A stretch of DNA of 64,000 nucleotides, from positions 703,803-767,802 of the forward strand of contig NW_015971544.1 in NCBI RefSeq assembly GCF_000182565.1, in the 5' to 3' direction. The notes under the pieces are model-generated. The model did no database searches, had not been told where the DNA came from, and saw only the letters and a program-made list of their open reading frames with translations. This document shows positions 46,596-56,734 of this stretch, piece by piece. The DNA is from Spizellomyces punctatus DAOM BR117 (Eukaryota > Chytridiomycota > Chytridiomycetes > Spizellomycetales > Spizellomycetaceae). The translations under genes and the position numbers were made by a program. How positions within the stretch are numbered: position 1 is the stretch's first letter; each line of letters starts with the position of its first letter.

Positions 46596-48917
46596 ATGGA
46601 TGTCTCGACCCGCTTCCCGCTCACACAACTGAGCACTTTTCTGGACGATCCCAATTGCTCCTGGAAGGAGTATGTTAATGAAGTACACCGCGCAAAATCC
46701 GTATTGCTGGCGGAATTAGAGAGCATAGAGGACAAGGAAACCCGAAAGCTCTATCGGGAGGCAATCAACGACTTAAACAGCAGAAAGGCAAGTATACTAG
46801 CTAGCTCCATTAGGTTTCGATGATTGCGCATTTGTAAATGCGGGGAGGATACCTTGCTCATGGCCCATGGGTCAGGGTCCCCCTGGCGAGGTGGCACTGA
46901 TGGCCCATCGGTCCTGCGCTCGTCCGGTTACTGGCCCATCCCCGCGGGGGAATGCTGCTAGGTAGCTATCGTCGGAATCTGCATTGTGCTTTGGAGGTTT
47001 GGGAGGATACTTTGCTCATGCCCATGGGTCAGGGTCCCCCTGGCGAGGTGGCACTGATGGCCCATCGGTCCTGCACTCGTCCGGTTACTGAGCCCATCCC
47101 CGCGGGGGATGCTGCTAGGTGCCCTAGTGAGAAACCTTCCAAAGTCCAATGTGTCGCTACTATCTGTCCGCAAACCCGATATCTTACACCACCTTTCTGC
47201 TCACTCACCATAGACCCGCGATGGTTTCAGCGAGTATATGGAGATTAAAAACAACAAGCGCCTTGTCCTAGAGTCGCACTTGAAGGTCGCAACAGTCACG
47301 GCCGCTCATGATACGATTGTCGAGAGAGTTATGAGAAAGCGAAAAGCGGACTCTACAGGCCTGCCTCCACCAAAGCGAACTTGCTCCTCTCCGGGAGAGA
47401 TCTTTGACTCCTATCGGGAGAGTGGAGATACGGTTGAGATTGGCTCCTATGAGGCGAGTGGAGATACGGCTGAGATTGGCTCCTACGAGGAGAGTGGAGA
47501 TACGGTTGCCTCTCAGGGAGAAATCGCCTACGACCTTCAGCCGCCAGAACATAATGAAGGATTTGACTCCTATCAGGAGAGTGGAGAGTTTGGCCCGATT
47601 GTCACGAGAATAAAGGAATTGCGCTCCTCCGGCTCACCCGGTGCTTTGAGGTCAGTCGATACCACATCCATTCTCGTGTATTTTCGACATTGCCTAATTC
47701 TATTCGTCCTTAGTACTCTTTTTTGGAGCGTGGTTGACTTGCGGACGCAAGAATATCCGGATTTCCCACTCCCTATGAACGAACGCGGGTGCACACTCCT
47801 TACCGGAGAAACAATTACAAAGTTGAATGAGCATTTCCAGTCCATCATGCTCGATGCTCAAGAGAAGCTTTCAACTTCCGTTGTCTCGTTATTCGAGGTC
47901 TTGCGCTCTTTAGTGCAATATGACCGATCCGAGTATAGTATAGCCAAGCTTTCTAACGTGCTCCATCGCGGAGGAATATGTGCACTGAAGTTGCTTTTCT
48001 CTGATAAGTTGGAGGGGATGGAGAGGTTGTGGAGAGATCAAGGTAGTGAAGATGAGCTGCAGTCAGTGGAAGAGACCCTTGCCGCCTGTCAGGCGATCGA
48101 TCCAGATGATTCAATGACGAAGTGGGTCTGTCGGAAATTTTACGACGCCGAGGATATGCTTCTGATGCCCTCTGACCCCACTGAGAGAACGATTGACGCA
48201 TATTGTATCCTGCCATTTTCGAAGCTACCGGTTGTGAGCCTACGGTACGGTGAAGGCGCCTGTAAGGCGGATGCAGAGGATAAGAAGAGGAGAAACTCCG
48301 AGTCGAAAGGGAAACATGTAGATTTTAATCACTTTCTTGGTGGCAAAGAAGTTGGAACGGGCGAGAATGCTGGTGTTAAGCCCACGCAAGACAAAAAAGA
48401 TATGGATTTTGTAGCGGGTGTCAAGTGCTCGGTAGCATTGATTCGCTCCTACAAGCAGAGGATTGTAAGCTCCTGTAAGGAGAATGGGATCGATGCACCC
48501 CAAGATATCATCGAAGACTTGCAAAATCTAGCTGTCCCGTTTTACCATGTCCAAGGCACCGTCTGCATGTTCTTCCTAGTGTTCGCCATTGGGAATGAGT
48601 TGTATGGTTTGAAGGAATGGGATTTTGTTGACTTCGGTTCGATGGGTGAATCCGTGGACGTAATCTTGGATATGGCGTGGAACTTCCTTTGCGTACAAGC
48701 ATTGCATCAAAGCTTCGAAGCCTCACGTCGATACATCACCTTGAAGGTGGATAAGATCATTGGTCGACAGAAATCCCAAAAACTTAGGACGATATGGACA
48801 ATCGGCTCCCGAGGACGAGGCCGGCACTTAAGTCAACCATTGCGGCGGAGGTCCTGGACTGCTGCATCGGTCCCTATCCCTGGCCATACCCCTAAGAAAG
48901 GGCTCGGAAAAATATGA
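46596..48917 (+). CDS. Cassette protein 1: unknown, possible degenerate PD-(D/E)XK-type domain
   Basis: Exon 1 (46596-46787) and exon 2 (47214-48917) join in phase through a GC-AG intron (AAG|GCAAGT donor, TAG acceptor), giving 631 residues. An optional 63-nt GT-AG intron lies at about 47652-47714. A nuclear-localisation-like KRKADSTGLPPPKRT is followed by four repeats of the SYxESGDT kind (47408-47590). The C-terminal half has VDFNHFLGGKEVGTGENAGV and FVAGVKCSVALIRSYKQRI, then YHVQGTVCMFFLVFAIGNEL. This resembles large unannotated families expanded in early-diverging fungi that carry a D...E-x-K nuclease-like core. Here the usual ExK reads E-N-A, so it may be inactive. Mini-hairpins fall in the same codon phase throughout. 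The function is unknown. Confidence 0.6.
46843..47120 (+). repeat. GC-rich tandem duplication inside the GC-AG intron of cassette gene 1
   Basis: Units at 46843-46963 and 47001-47120 (about 120 bp each) are nearly identical and separated by 37 bp. Each contains strong self-complementary stretches, such as CATCCCC-GCG-GGGGATG in the second unit and GCCCATGGG earlier in the first. The base composition is far richer in GC than the surroundings. The segment could fold stably in RNA. Confidence 0.85.
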
Positions 48918-48975
48918 GCTGCAACCTCCTTATAGGAGACGAGTTGTGGTTAGGATTTGTGGCGAGGTTGTAATG

Positions 48976-48995
48976 AGGGTTAGGGTTAGGGTTAG
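48976..48995 (+). repeat. Interstitial telomere-type TTAGGG tract
   Basis: Three and a third units of TTAGGG lie in tandem, about 60 bp after the stop codon of cassette gene 1. TTAGGG is the telomere repeat of most fungi. A tract this short can arise by chance, but its place inside an odd cassette makes it notable. Confidence 0.8.
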
Positions 48996-49624
48996 AGGCG
49001 TCGTTTCTTTCAATCCACACTTTTTTGTGCTGAAGCATCGGCGGGCGCCTCCGAGCCACCTTCTTTTACGCATTCCATTTGTTTCTTGGGGGACTCGCTT
49101 CTACAAAAGCTCCTTGAAGGAGAAATGTTGTACAAAATAAAGCCAAATAGTAAGACAGAAAGCAAATACCGCTACAGTACGGAAGCACTCTGGTATATAC
49201 TGTATGATGTATATATCCCGGTAAAGGTCTTTATTTTCACTCTGTATTTTCAAACTACTGCAAGAACTTGGGGCTCAATTCCGAAAAAGACCACTCGCCT
49301 TGGTAATTACTATACAGTTAGCCATAAGGGGACAGTAATTTGGAATGACGTTCAGTATATTGTGGCAAAAAAGATGCTTTAAACCTGATGAGACAAGTCA
49401 AGCAGATAGAGCAACGGAAAGTGGACGATTTGCGATGCATATCACAGCAGGTACTGGTCATGTGACAACACATCAAGTCAGGACACTCGAAAGGTGGTAG
49501 TCATGACTGTGCCATAAAGTCTATATGTGGGTTTATTAACTTTAGGCGCCACCTACATCTGGTAAGCTTCTTGACCCAATTTTCCCACTGGCCTCCCCTC
49601 CTTTGACATTCGTTCATCTTTATC

Positions 49625-49822
49625 ATCTGCGCTCCCCCCAACCGCTCTGCCAACACCCCACGTTTGACTCTCTCCTGTAACCACCACCCTCCTCAACCGC
49701 TCTACCAACAACCCACCCTTGACTGTCTCCTGTAAGGAGTTTCCTCTCTTTCACCACCACCCTCCTCAATTGCTCTGCCGAACACCGCACGCTTGCCTCT
49801 CTCCTGTAAGGAGTTTCCTATC
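49625..49822 (+). repeat. Pyrimidine-rich tandem repeats in the leader of cassette gene 2
   Basis: Three related units, each with CCGCTCTGCC- or TTGCTCTGCC-like sequence, an A/C-rich stretch and then TCTCCTGTAA, precede the ATG at 49843. Units 2 and 3 carry a full mini-hairpin followed by TTTCC. Unit 1 stops at CTCCTGTAA and lacks the right arm and the following 12 or so bases. Confidence 0.75.
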
Positions 49823-49842
49823 TGTTGCCGCCTACCGTCAAA

Positions 49843-51324
49843 ATGTCCGCGCTTGTGGATTTACAGGACATGCGCATCGAAAACCACCGTCAATGTGTCC
49901 CCCAAATCGTACAAGATTACAACATCTTCGACAAAACCGGCAAAATGCTCCTAAAAGGAGATGGACTCGAATGCCTAAGGGTAAAGCGAGCCCATGGCAA
50001 CTTGCATGCGTATATGGTGGTCACTTCAAAAAGAGTTGCTCCCCATCATTCACCTGTCAGGTGCATACTCACTTCAAAAGCGTCGACCCCACCGCCCCAA
50101 CTTGTATGGATTGCAAACGAGGGTCTGCTGCTCTTTCAACTTCAAGTTGACTTTAAATTAGGACGGGGTGTAGAAACAACAATGTGTCCGACCGTAAGGC
50201 TAGGCGGTGTGATGAAAGCCCCACAAGCACAGACAGAAAATAGGATCGAGTTTTGTCGAAATCTCCGGGACCTCATTATTAACTTTCGAAGTTTAGGCAT
50301 CTCCTATAAGGAGTTTCCGAATATTGCTGCCTCCGTCGAACACATCCCGGGTATCAAAGGGTTTTTACAGAAGCTAGGAGTCATTCCTTCTCCTCCTATT
50401 AGGAGCATAGAACCGTCTCAGGGTTCATCGTCTACTGCACCATCCTCCTCTACTGAGACTCAGGTTCATTCTCCTCCTCTTTCTTCATCGGTGGAACATC
50501 AATCATCTACTGCACCATCCTCCTCCACCGAGACTCGCCTTCGTTCTCCTCCTCTTTCTTCATTGGCGGAACATCAAGAAAGCTCCTATAAGGAGAAGCA
50601 GGATCCCAAGTCATCTTCCTCGTCCACGGCACCATCTGCCGATATGAAAGAAAGCTCCGTTAAGGAGACGCAGGTTCCTCCCCCTCTTTCTCCATCGCCG
50701 CATCAAGAATGCTCCTATAAGGAGAAGGCTGTCCAAACTTCCATGGGCATGTCATCTTCCACCTCCACAGAACCAACAACAGAAAATAAAGATGACCTCT
50801 TTACGCTTCCCAGGGCAATGGCAAAGGAATACCTCCATCGCCGTTTTTTTCACAAGGGGTCAAGCTCACATATCGAAAACGTGGACCAACAAATACCTCA
50901 ATTGCAGCCCTCCTTACAGGAGTATGGTCTGGGTACCACAATGCTAAAAAAGATGGGTTGGAAAGAGGGAGAAGGATTAACAGCAGAGAGTATCAAATAT
51001 CCTCTCAATTCTTTCTCACCTTGGCCCACTGGGATGACTTGGTATCACAGGCGGGAAGGCTTGAGATCTGATGATGACATGACTCCTGCCGTCGCCGAAA
51101 AGGCGGAAGACCCATTGGACTTGAAAACGTTAGTCTTGATGATCGGCCATGTGGTCTCAAAGACATTTTTTGGTGGGAATGAGAACAGCGCCCTCGAGGC
51201 GAAGGAAATCTACCCGGCCATCAGCGATGCCGTCTTTGGAGAGGTTATAAAATACTATAACCATAACACAAATCTGGATTTGACGGCAGAGGTCTCAGAC
51301 AAAGAGGATGATGAGGAAGATTAA
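49843..51324 (+). CDS. Cassette protein 2: G-patch protein
   Basis: This is a single exon from the ATG at 49843, giving 493 residues. The frame upstream starts only with TTG. Residues 1-190 form an ordered, unrecognised domain (VDLQDMRIENHRQCVPQIVQ through ENRIEFCRNLRDLIINFRSL). A Ser/Pro/Thr/Glu-rich stretch with repeats of the STAPSSSTET kind follows (about 190-330). Near residue 365 is a G-patch, EYGLGTTMLKKMGWKEGEGL, and the end is acidic (EVSDKEDDEED). G-patches bind and activate DEAH-box RNA helicases or bind RNA, and also occur in some retroelement proteins. Seven mini-hairpins lie in the frame, most read as S-Y-K-E. The role is unknown; an RNA-related one is inferred. Confidence 0.7.
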   Translation: MSALVDLQDMRIENHRQCVPQIVQDYNIFDKTGKMLLKGDGLECLRVKRAHGNLHAYMVVTSKRVAPHHSPVRCILTSKASTPPPQLVWIANEGLLLFQLQVDFKLGRGVETTMCPTVRLGGVMKAPQAQTENRIEFCRNLRDLIINFRSLGISYKEFPNIAASVEHIPGIKGFLQKLGVIPSPPIRSIEPSQGSSSTAPSSSTETQVHSPPLSSSVEHQSSTAPSSSTETRLRSPPLSSLAEHQESSYKEKQDPKSSSSSTAPSADMKESSVKETQVPPPLSPSPHQECSYKEKAVQTSMGMSSSTSTEPTTENKDDLFTLPRAMAKEYLHRRFFHKGSSSHIENVDQQIPQLQPSLQEYGLGTTMLKKMGWKEGEGLTAESIKYPLNSFSPWPTGMTWYHRREGLRSDDDMTPAVAEKAEDPLDLKTLVLMIGHVVSKTFFGGNENSALEAKEIYPAISDAVFGEVIKYYNHNTNLDLTAEVSDKEDDEED

Positions 51325-51554
51325 ACTAGATTCTCGTGCTGATGGACCTTGTCTCCTTTTAGGAGTTCCGCTACCCTTGCATTTTTTTTTTTTCTCCTTT
51401 AAGGAGTGCGTTCTATGAAAATTGTATAAATATGTATTTGCTGGGGTGAAGTACTGTAAAATATACCCCCTATAGGGAGTTATCCTCTATGACACCTATC
51501 CAAGGTTTTTGCATTCCAGTCCTGCAGTATTTATGCCACCACCATTCATGTTCC

Positions 51555-52129
51555 CAAGTCATGGCTACAGTGCTTGTGCATGACAAACATGCCATGTTAT
51601 GACGTGGACTGCAGCAGCAGGGGATACTTGGGCCGGATCATCGCCCATTGGTTCCGCCGTGCTTATCCTCCCCTAGATGCATTACCAATACCAAGGGAGA
51701 CCAGGATCATATGCCCGCTCTAACTAATACCAATGCAAGGATAACATCATCAGGGTTAGTCCATCCAAGAAAGAACAAGGAACAGCAAGATCAACGAGAG
51801 AGTCACTCCATGGCAAAGTAAAGTACCATACAGCCATCCCCTCAAATGTTTCTTTACAAAGACTTGCGTGTTTATGAGCGACATGCGAAAACGCACACCA
51901 TGTCGGATTGCTATCACATAAAAAAGTTACGTTTCTCATTGAAATAGGACGACACGAGGGCCATGGCCATAGCAACAAAAACAATGACCCGATCAAATTA
52001 GAGTCCATTCGAATGCATTTATCGACTTACGTGATCACCATCATCCCAGCTGCACATACAGTCCACTGAGCACAATATCTCTGACATATGGTTCCATTTT
52101 ATAAAGCAGAGTACCACTGCCACAATGAA
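51555..52129 (+). repeat. Right direct repeat (about 575 bp) of the hairpin cassette
   Basis: This is the partner of 45750-46355, in the same orientation about 5.8 kb away. The shared end again carries TATAAAGCAGAGTA, here about 25 bp before an ATG that opens only a 27-codon frame. Both copies keep a minus-strand frame with the segment TFLCDSNPTW, but neighbouring parts are frameshifted between copies, so it is probably not a gene. Confidence 0.9.
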
Positions 52130-52456
52130 GCGATGTCCTATCATGTGGCAATATATATTCCACTGTTATCTTTGCACCTCATCAGAACCAACTGCCCCAC
52201 CTGGATGATACGCGATGAACACTGAGGTTACATTTGCAAGATCGCTATGAATCATTAAGCTGCAAGGTGAAGCGACCACTAAAACTTTGCATGAGGATTG
52301 CCCTTCAGCGCAAGGGTGACAATGGGTCTCGACAAACACTGATACTCACCTCACAACGCGCTAGATCGCATCCATCTCTCCATACAAACCTCAAAACGGG
52401 GAAGATAGTGTCCCGCACTCATCGACGCAATGGACCATCCAATTTCACGCAATTCA

Positions 52457-53497
52457 CTATCGCAATTTCTGAGCCTCTCTCTTCATCCGCATTCCAATCT
52501 CTTCTCTCATCTTGACAGCCTCCCACAAAAATTCCAAAATAGGAACCTCAACCTCTCGCTCCCTCGCCAACTCTACACAGTACCCGACAAGAAAATCCAC
52601 CTCAGTACGCCGTCCAGCATAAACATCCCGCTCCATAGAGTTTCGATTCAAAGCCGTTCGATTCGCAATGTCCAGGACATGGGACGTTAGTTCAGTAGGT
52701 GATAGTCCGAGATCGGGGAAAAGTGTAGAGAGGTCCTTGCAGATGAGGTGGATGAGATTTTGGCCGTGTGGGGTCGTTAGGCTGCCGTTTGGGGTATTGA
52801 AGAGGGAAGTGAGGGGATTGAGGCAGGTGTTGACGACAAGCTAAAACAGTATGAGACGTGAAATTCGCAACAAAATACCAATGATATGAAAACGCACTTT
52901 GAGTAATAATTTTTGATAAAAGTCGGGGTACGAAAGCGTGGTAGACCATCCCGCTCTTGATACATGTTCCAAAAAGGTATTCACACGGTCTTGGCCAACT
53001 TGTCCTTGTTCGGGGTCGCCAATGCTGGTTTCGCCGTCTCCTGCGTGTATTGCGGTGAAGCGCTCGGTGAGGGTCACGCCATGTGTCGTGATGCCGAGGA
53101 GGATACGCGGGCCACCTGTCGAAGGGGAAGAGAGGGATCGTCGGAGACTGGTGTACACGCCTAAAACACCGTTCTGGAGGAGAAGGATCGTGCTGTTCGA
53201 CGATAAACGAGGTGAGATGGGGTCCAATGCTGCCAGGGTATCATGCGCTTTGGTGCAAATGATTAGATTTTCAATTGGGGGACCATCGGGTGTGGGTTCT
53301 TCGGCGTCTAGGGTGCTGGTGCCAATAACAGTCCGGTCTGATGTTTGAATGGTGAGGGTGTTGTTTGCAGCGTGGAATTGGGTGAGTGTGGGTGCGCGAA
53401 GGAGGAGTGTGACGGGAGTGTGGAGGAAGGTGCGAATGTGGTGCGCGTGGAAAAGACCAATGGCTCCTGCGCCGAGAATGTAGAAGCGGGATGACAT
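52457..53497 (-). CDS. PAN5: 2-Dehydropantoate 2-reductase (ketopantoate reductase)
   Basis: The enzyme reduces ketopantoate to pantoate with NADPH, a step in pantothenate and CoA synthesis. Exons 52898-53497 and 52457-52840 join in phase, giving 327 residues from the ATG at 53497 (MSSRFYILGAGAIG). The N-terminal Rossmann fold has GAGAIG, a cofactor-proximal IICTKAHDT (K is a conserved family residue) and LLLQNGVLG. After the splice comes LVVNTCLNPLTSLFNTPNGS, the family N-x(3)-N-P-x-T block, then RTEVDFLVGYCVELAREREV, matching the conserved E/D-rich substrate helix. The domain order and length fit ApbA/PanE. Fungi often hold several paralogues, so the pathway role is likely but not proven. 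Confidence 0.9.
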
Positions 53498-53959
53498 TGG
53501 CTTCAAGTGACAATCTCAGAAAGATTCCATCTATTTCTATCTTTGACAAATGCTTTTGCTTTGAAGGAGATGCTGCAACCAAAAGATCGCTGGTTGAGCT
53601 CCGACCAAATAAGGCCTGCACCAACTTCCAGTCACCGTGCCACTTCCCATCTAACCATAAATGGTAAGCAAGTCAATGGGGGCGGAAAGTGTCGCCTTCC
53701 AAAAATTTAGGGCTTTGTTGACACTTGCGGGCCAGTACTTTCCTGCAATCATCCATTTCCATCTTGTGTGTTTTTGTTGGGGTTTTCAGCTGAATACACA
53801 CTCTTGTTTGAGATTTGTCCCGTAAGATTTCAATCTGCATGCTCATACCATCCTTAGGACAGCCACTAACCAAATAATCGCGTACAAAGACCTGCCACAT
53901 CACACACACACACGCCAACACTCCGATTGGATCCCAGACTCGAGATACCCATTTATTAA

Positions 53960-54740
<781 letters not shown>

Positions 54741-55514
54741 ACGAGAGGTGTGCGTGTGCGTGTGGAGGAGGAGTATTACCGGTTTTTTTTCTTGATTGTT
54801 TAATATAGTGGGACAAGAGATGAATGAGTGTTGATGGCTTTTTTTTGGGAAAAAGAGATGAAATCCCTTGTCGCTCTCGCTCTCTATAGTGTGTGTGCTT
54901 TTTTTTATTTTTTTTTAAAAAAAATACAAATATCTGGTGTGTGTGGGTTGAGACGGATTAGTAGCTTGTGCTATCGACCGCCTGTGGTGACCTCTCTCAT
55001 GCAATGGATGCTCTTTTACCATACGACACAACCTTTGAAGACGTCTGTTTCCTACAAGGACTAGCCATGACGCTAACGCTATCTTGATCACTCCTCTGTG
55101 TTTATCCATCCAATGCATCGCTCCTTTGTTTCTTTAAAAAACAACATGCCAGCAAAAGTAGCGCATAACAAACCCATCTATTTCGCAAAAATGTCCTGCA
55201 ATCCATCCACCCCATCACCTCGTATCCCTAAAGCGAACGTTTTTAGCTAATAACAATAATGGACAAAAGACTACTTGGAGTACCCCCCCCCCCAATTCTC
55301 GCAAAGGCTTCCTCCTGAACATAACATCCCTCTGTATACACATTGACTTTCATCGCAGTCCCCCAACATTATTGTAAAAGGATGAGCAAAAAATCCTTAA
55401 GATCCGTATGGCCACATGCGTTTGGACTCTTGTGAAAGCTTCAGAAGTCCTATCCAACCATCTACAGCCCCATCAACAAAAACTCACGCATCGTCTCATC
55501 CTACAAGTGTTCAA
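54741..55514. other. Spacer between convergent genes
   Basis: These bases contain the 3' ends of ARF1 and of the PROPPIN gene, with T runs near 54790-54850 and 54900-54925 and a C run near 55283. I see no gene. Confidence 0.5.
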
Positions 55515-56734
55515 TCACCCATCAATTTCCTCCCATCGCACATGTTCACCCTCACCAACACTCCGCAACCCCTTAAACACCCTCTGAAACCCATCTCGAG
55601 AAGCTTCTCCCCCTTTATCAACATTATATGAAAAAAAGTACAAGCTCCCATCTGCGCAGAGGACGGATACGGATTGTCGTGTTTCGCGACGTTCGTGTGG
55701 TTCACGTTCGGGCATAAAAGCACATACACATCGTGTATCCAGTGCCAATCGGAATTGAGCAAACGACCATTGGGATGAAAAGTATTTTGGGAGGAATGGG
55801 GAGAGTGAGGAAAGGAGAGTGGATTTATGTGGTTCGTGTTGTTGTAATTGTTGTTGTTGTTGTTCGGAGGAAAGGGTGAGATGAAAAACATGTATCGTCC
55901 CTTTATCGCTCGCGACGCAGACACGGGTCCCAGCTTCATTAAACGCAACACAATAAATACGTGCTTGATCCGCTCCTCGACGAAGTTCATGTAACAGTCG
56001 TTTCGTACGTGTGCAAAACACTCTGATAAGTGTTCCTTTATCACTTGCAGAGGCCAACAAGGCGCCCGTGGGTGAGAGGGCCAGGTAGGCGAGGGCGGAG
56101 GTGTGAGCGGGAATAAGGTGTGTGGGAGGTGTGAGTGTTGACATGTGCAATGGGAGCTCGAGGAGTTGGATTTGGCCTTGGGCACGCCCTGGGAAGGCTA
56201 GTATGGCGGGGTGGGTTGGGGATGTAGAGAGTGCGAGGAGGCCCAAGGAGTTGTCGAGTGTATCGAATGCGGCTAGTCGTTCCGGTGTGGGTGAAAAGGT
56301 ATAGACGAATATTTTACTTGGTGTGGCGATCACCAGTCTGTCAAAAAGAAAGCAAGGTAAACAAAAAAGACATGTTCCCTCCATATCCCCACCCCATCAA
56401 ACCGAAAAACTCACCTATCCCTCCTCAACCTAACACCCACAACACTCTCCCCAACCCCAATTTCCATGACACATTTCCCCAATTTCGCATCCCAAATCCC
56501 AACTTTACTCTTCTTTTTCACAACCGCCACATAATTCGTCGCATAAAGCATCTCAACTAAATGTACACCCCCAACAGTCGGTGCAGTCAAGAGTTTAGGT
56601 GGGGTGGTTGCGTAGATCCGGAACCCTGCATCCGTACCCAAACAGAAATGCGAGGCGGTTTGATTGAATGAGAGGTAGAGGAGGTGGGGGCATGTGGGTT
56701 CTGAAGGGGAGGGAGGGTGATGGGTGAGATTCAT
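55515..56734 (-). CDS. PROPPIN beta-propeller, WIPI3/WDR45B (Hsv2) type
   Basis: PROPPINs are seven-bladed WD40-like proteins that bind PI3P and PI(3,5)P2 in autophagy and endosome traffic. Exons 56415-56734 and 55515-56337 join in phase, giving 380 residues from the ATG at 56734 (MNLTHHPPSP). Blade landmarks include LSFNQTASHFCLGTDAGFRI, GGVHLVEMLYATNYVAVV and FDTLDNSLGLLALS, and SASDKGTLIRVF. The lipid-binding loop reads ELRRGADQARIYCVAF. L-R-R-G is typical of the WIPI3/WIPI4 branch, whereas Atg18/WIPI2 have F-R-R-G. VASDKGTIHVFHL follows. A Gln/His-rich insertion follows at SSEQQQQQLQQHE. The propeller ends with FAQFRLALDTRCVCAFM. Confidence 0.9.

Larger units (their letters stand above)
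48918..49842. other. Spacer between the two cassette genes
   Basis: These 925 bases hold mini-hairpins at 48926, 49110, 49727 and 49801, a TTAGGG tract at 48976-48995 and pyrimidine-rich tandem repeats before the second gene. No gene is supported, though a frame at 49086-49382 stays open. Confidence 0.6.
46658..51479. repeat. Dispersed 13-nt mini-hairpin family, CTCCT-N3-AGGAG
   Basis: Copies with intact CTCC-N5-GGAG start at 46658, 47408, 47480, 47567, 48470, 48926, 49110, 49727, 49801, 49948, 50301, 50393, 50583, 50655, 50712, 50910, 51353 and 51394. Two more, at 48083 and 48257, read CGCCT-N3-AGGCG, with both arms changed together. Decayed forms lie at 46749, 47444, 48446, 49674 and 51467. 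Most loops are NTA. Copies lie in both cassette genes, in the spacer between them and in the 3' flank, and I noticed none elsewhere in the window. Confidence 0.9.

Noticed and set aside
49086-49382. Possible small gene between the two cassette genes
   Set aside because: The frame has an ATG and 98 codons but starts within a mini-hairpin neighbourhood, and no family resemblance or upstream signal supports it.
46658-51479. CRISPR array
   Set aside because: The 13-nt units are irregularly spaced, lie inside exons, and are in a eukaryotic nuclear sequence; there are no regular spacers or cas genes.
45750-52129. LTR retrotransposon with the direct repeats as LTRs
   Set aside because: The repeats lack TG...CA ends, I see no primer-binding site, and no reverse transcriptase, RNase H or integrase is encoded between them.
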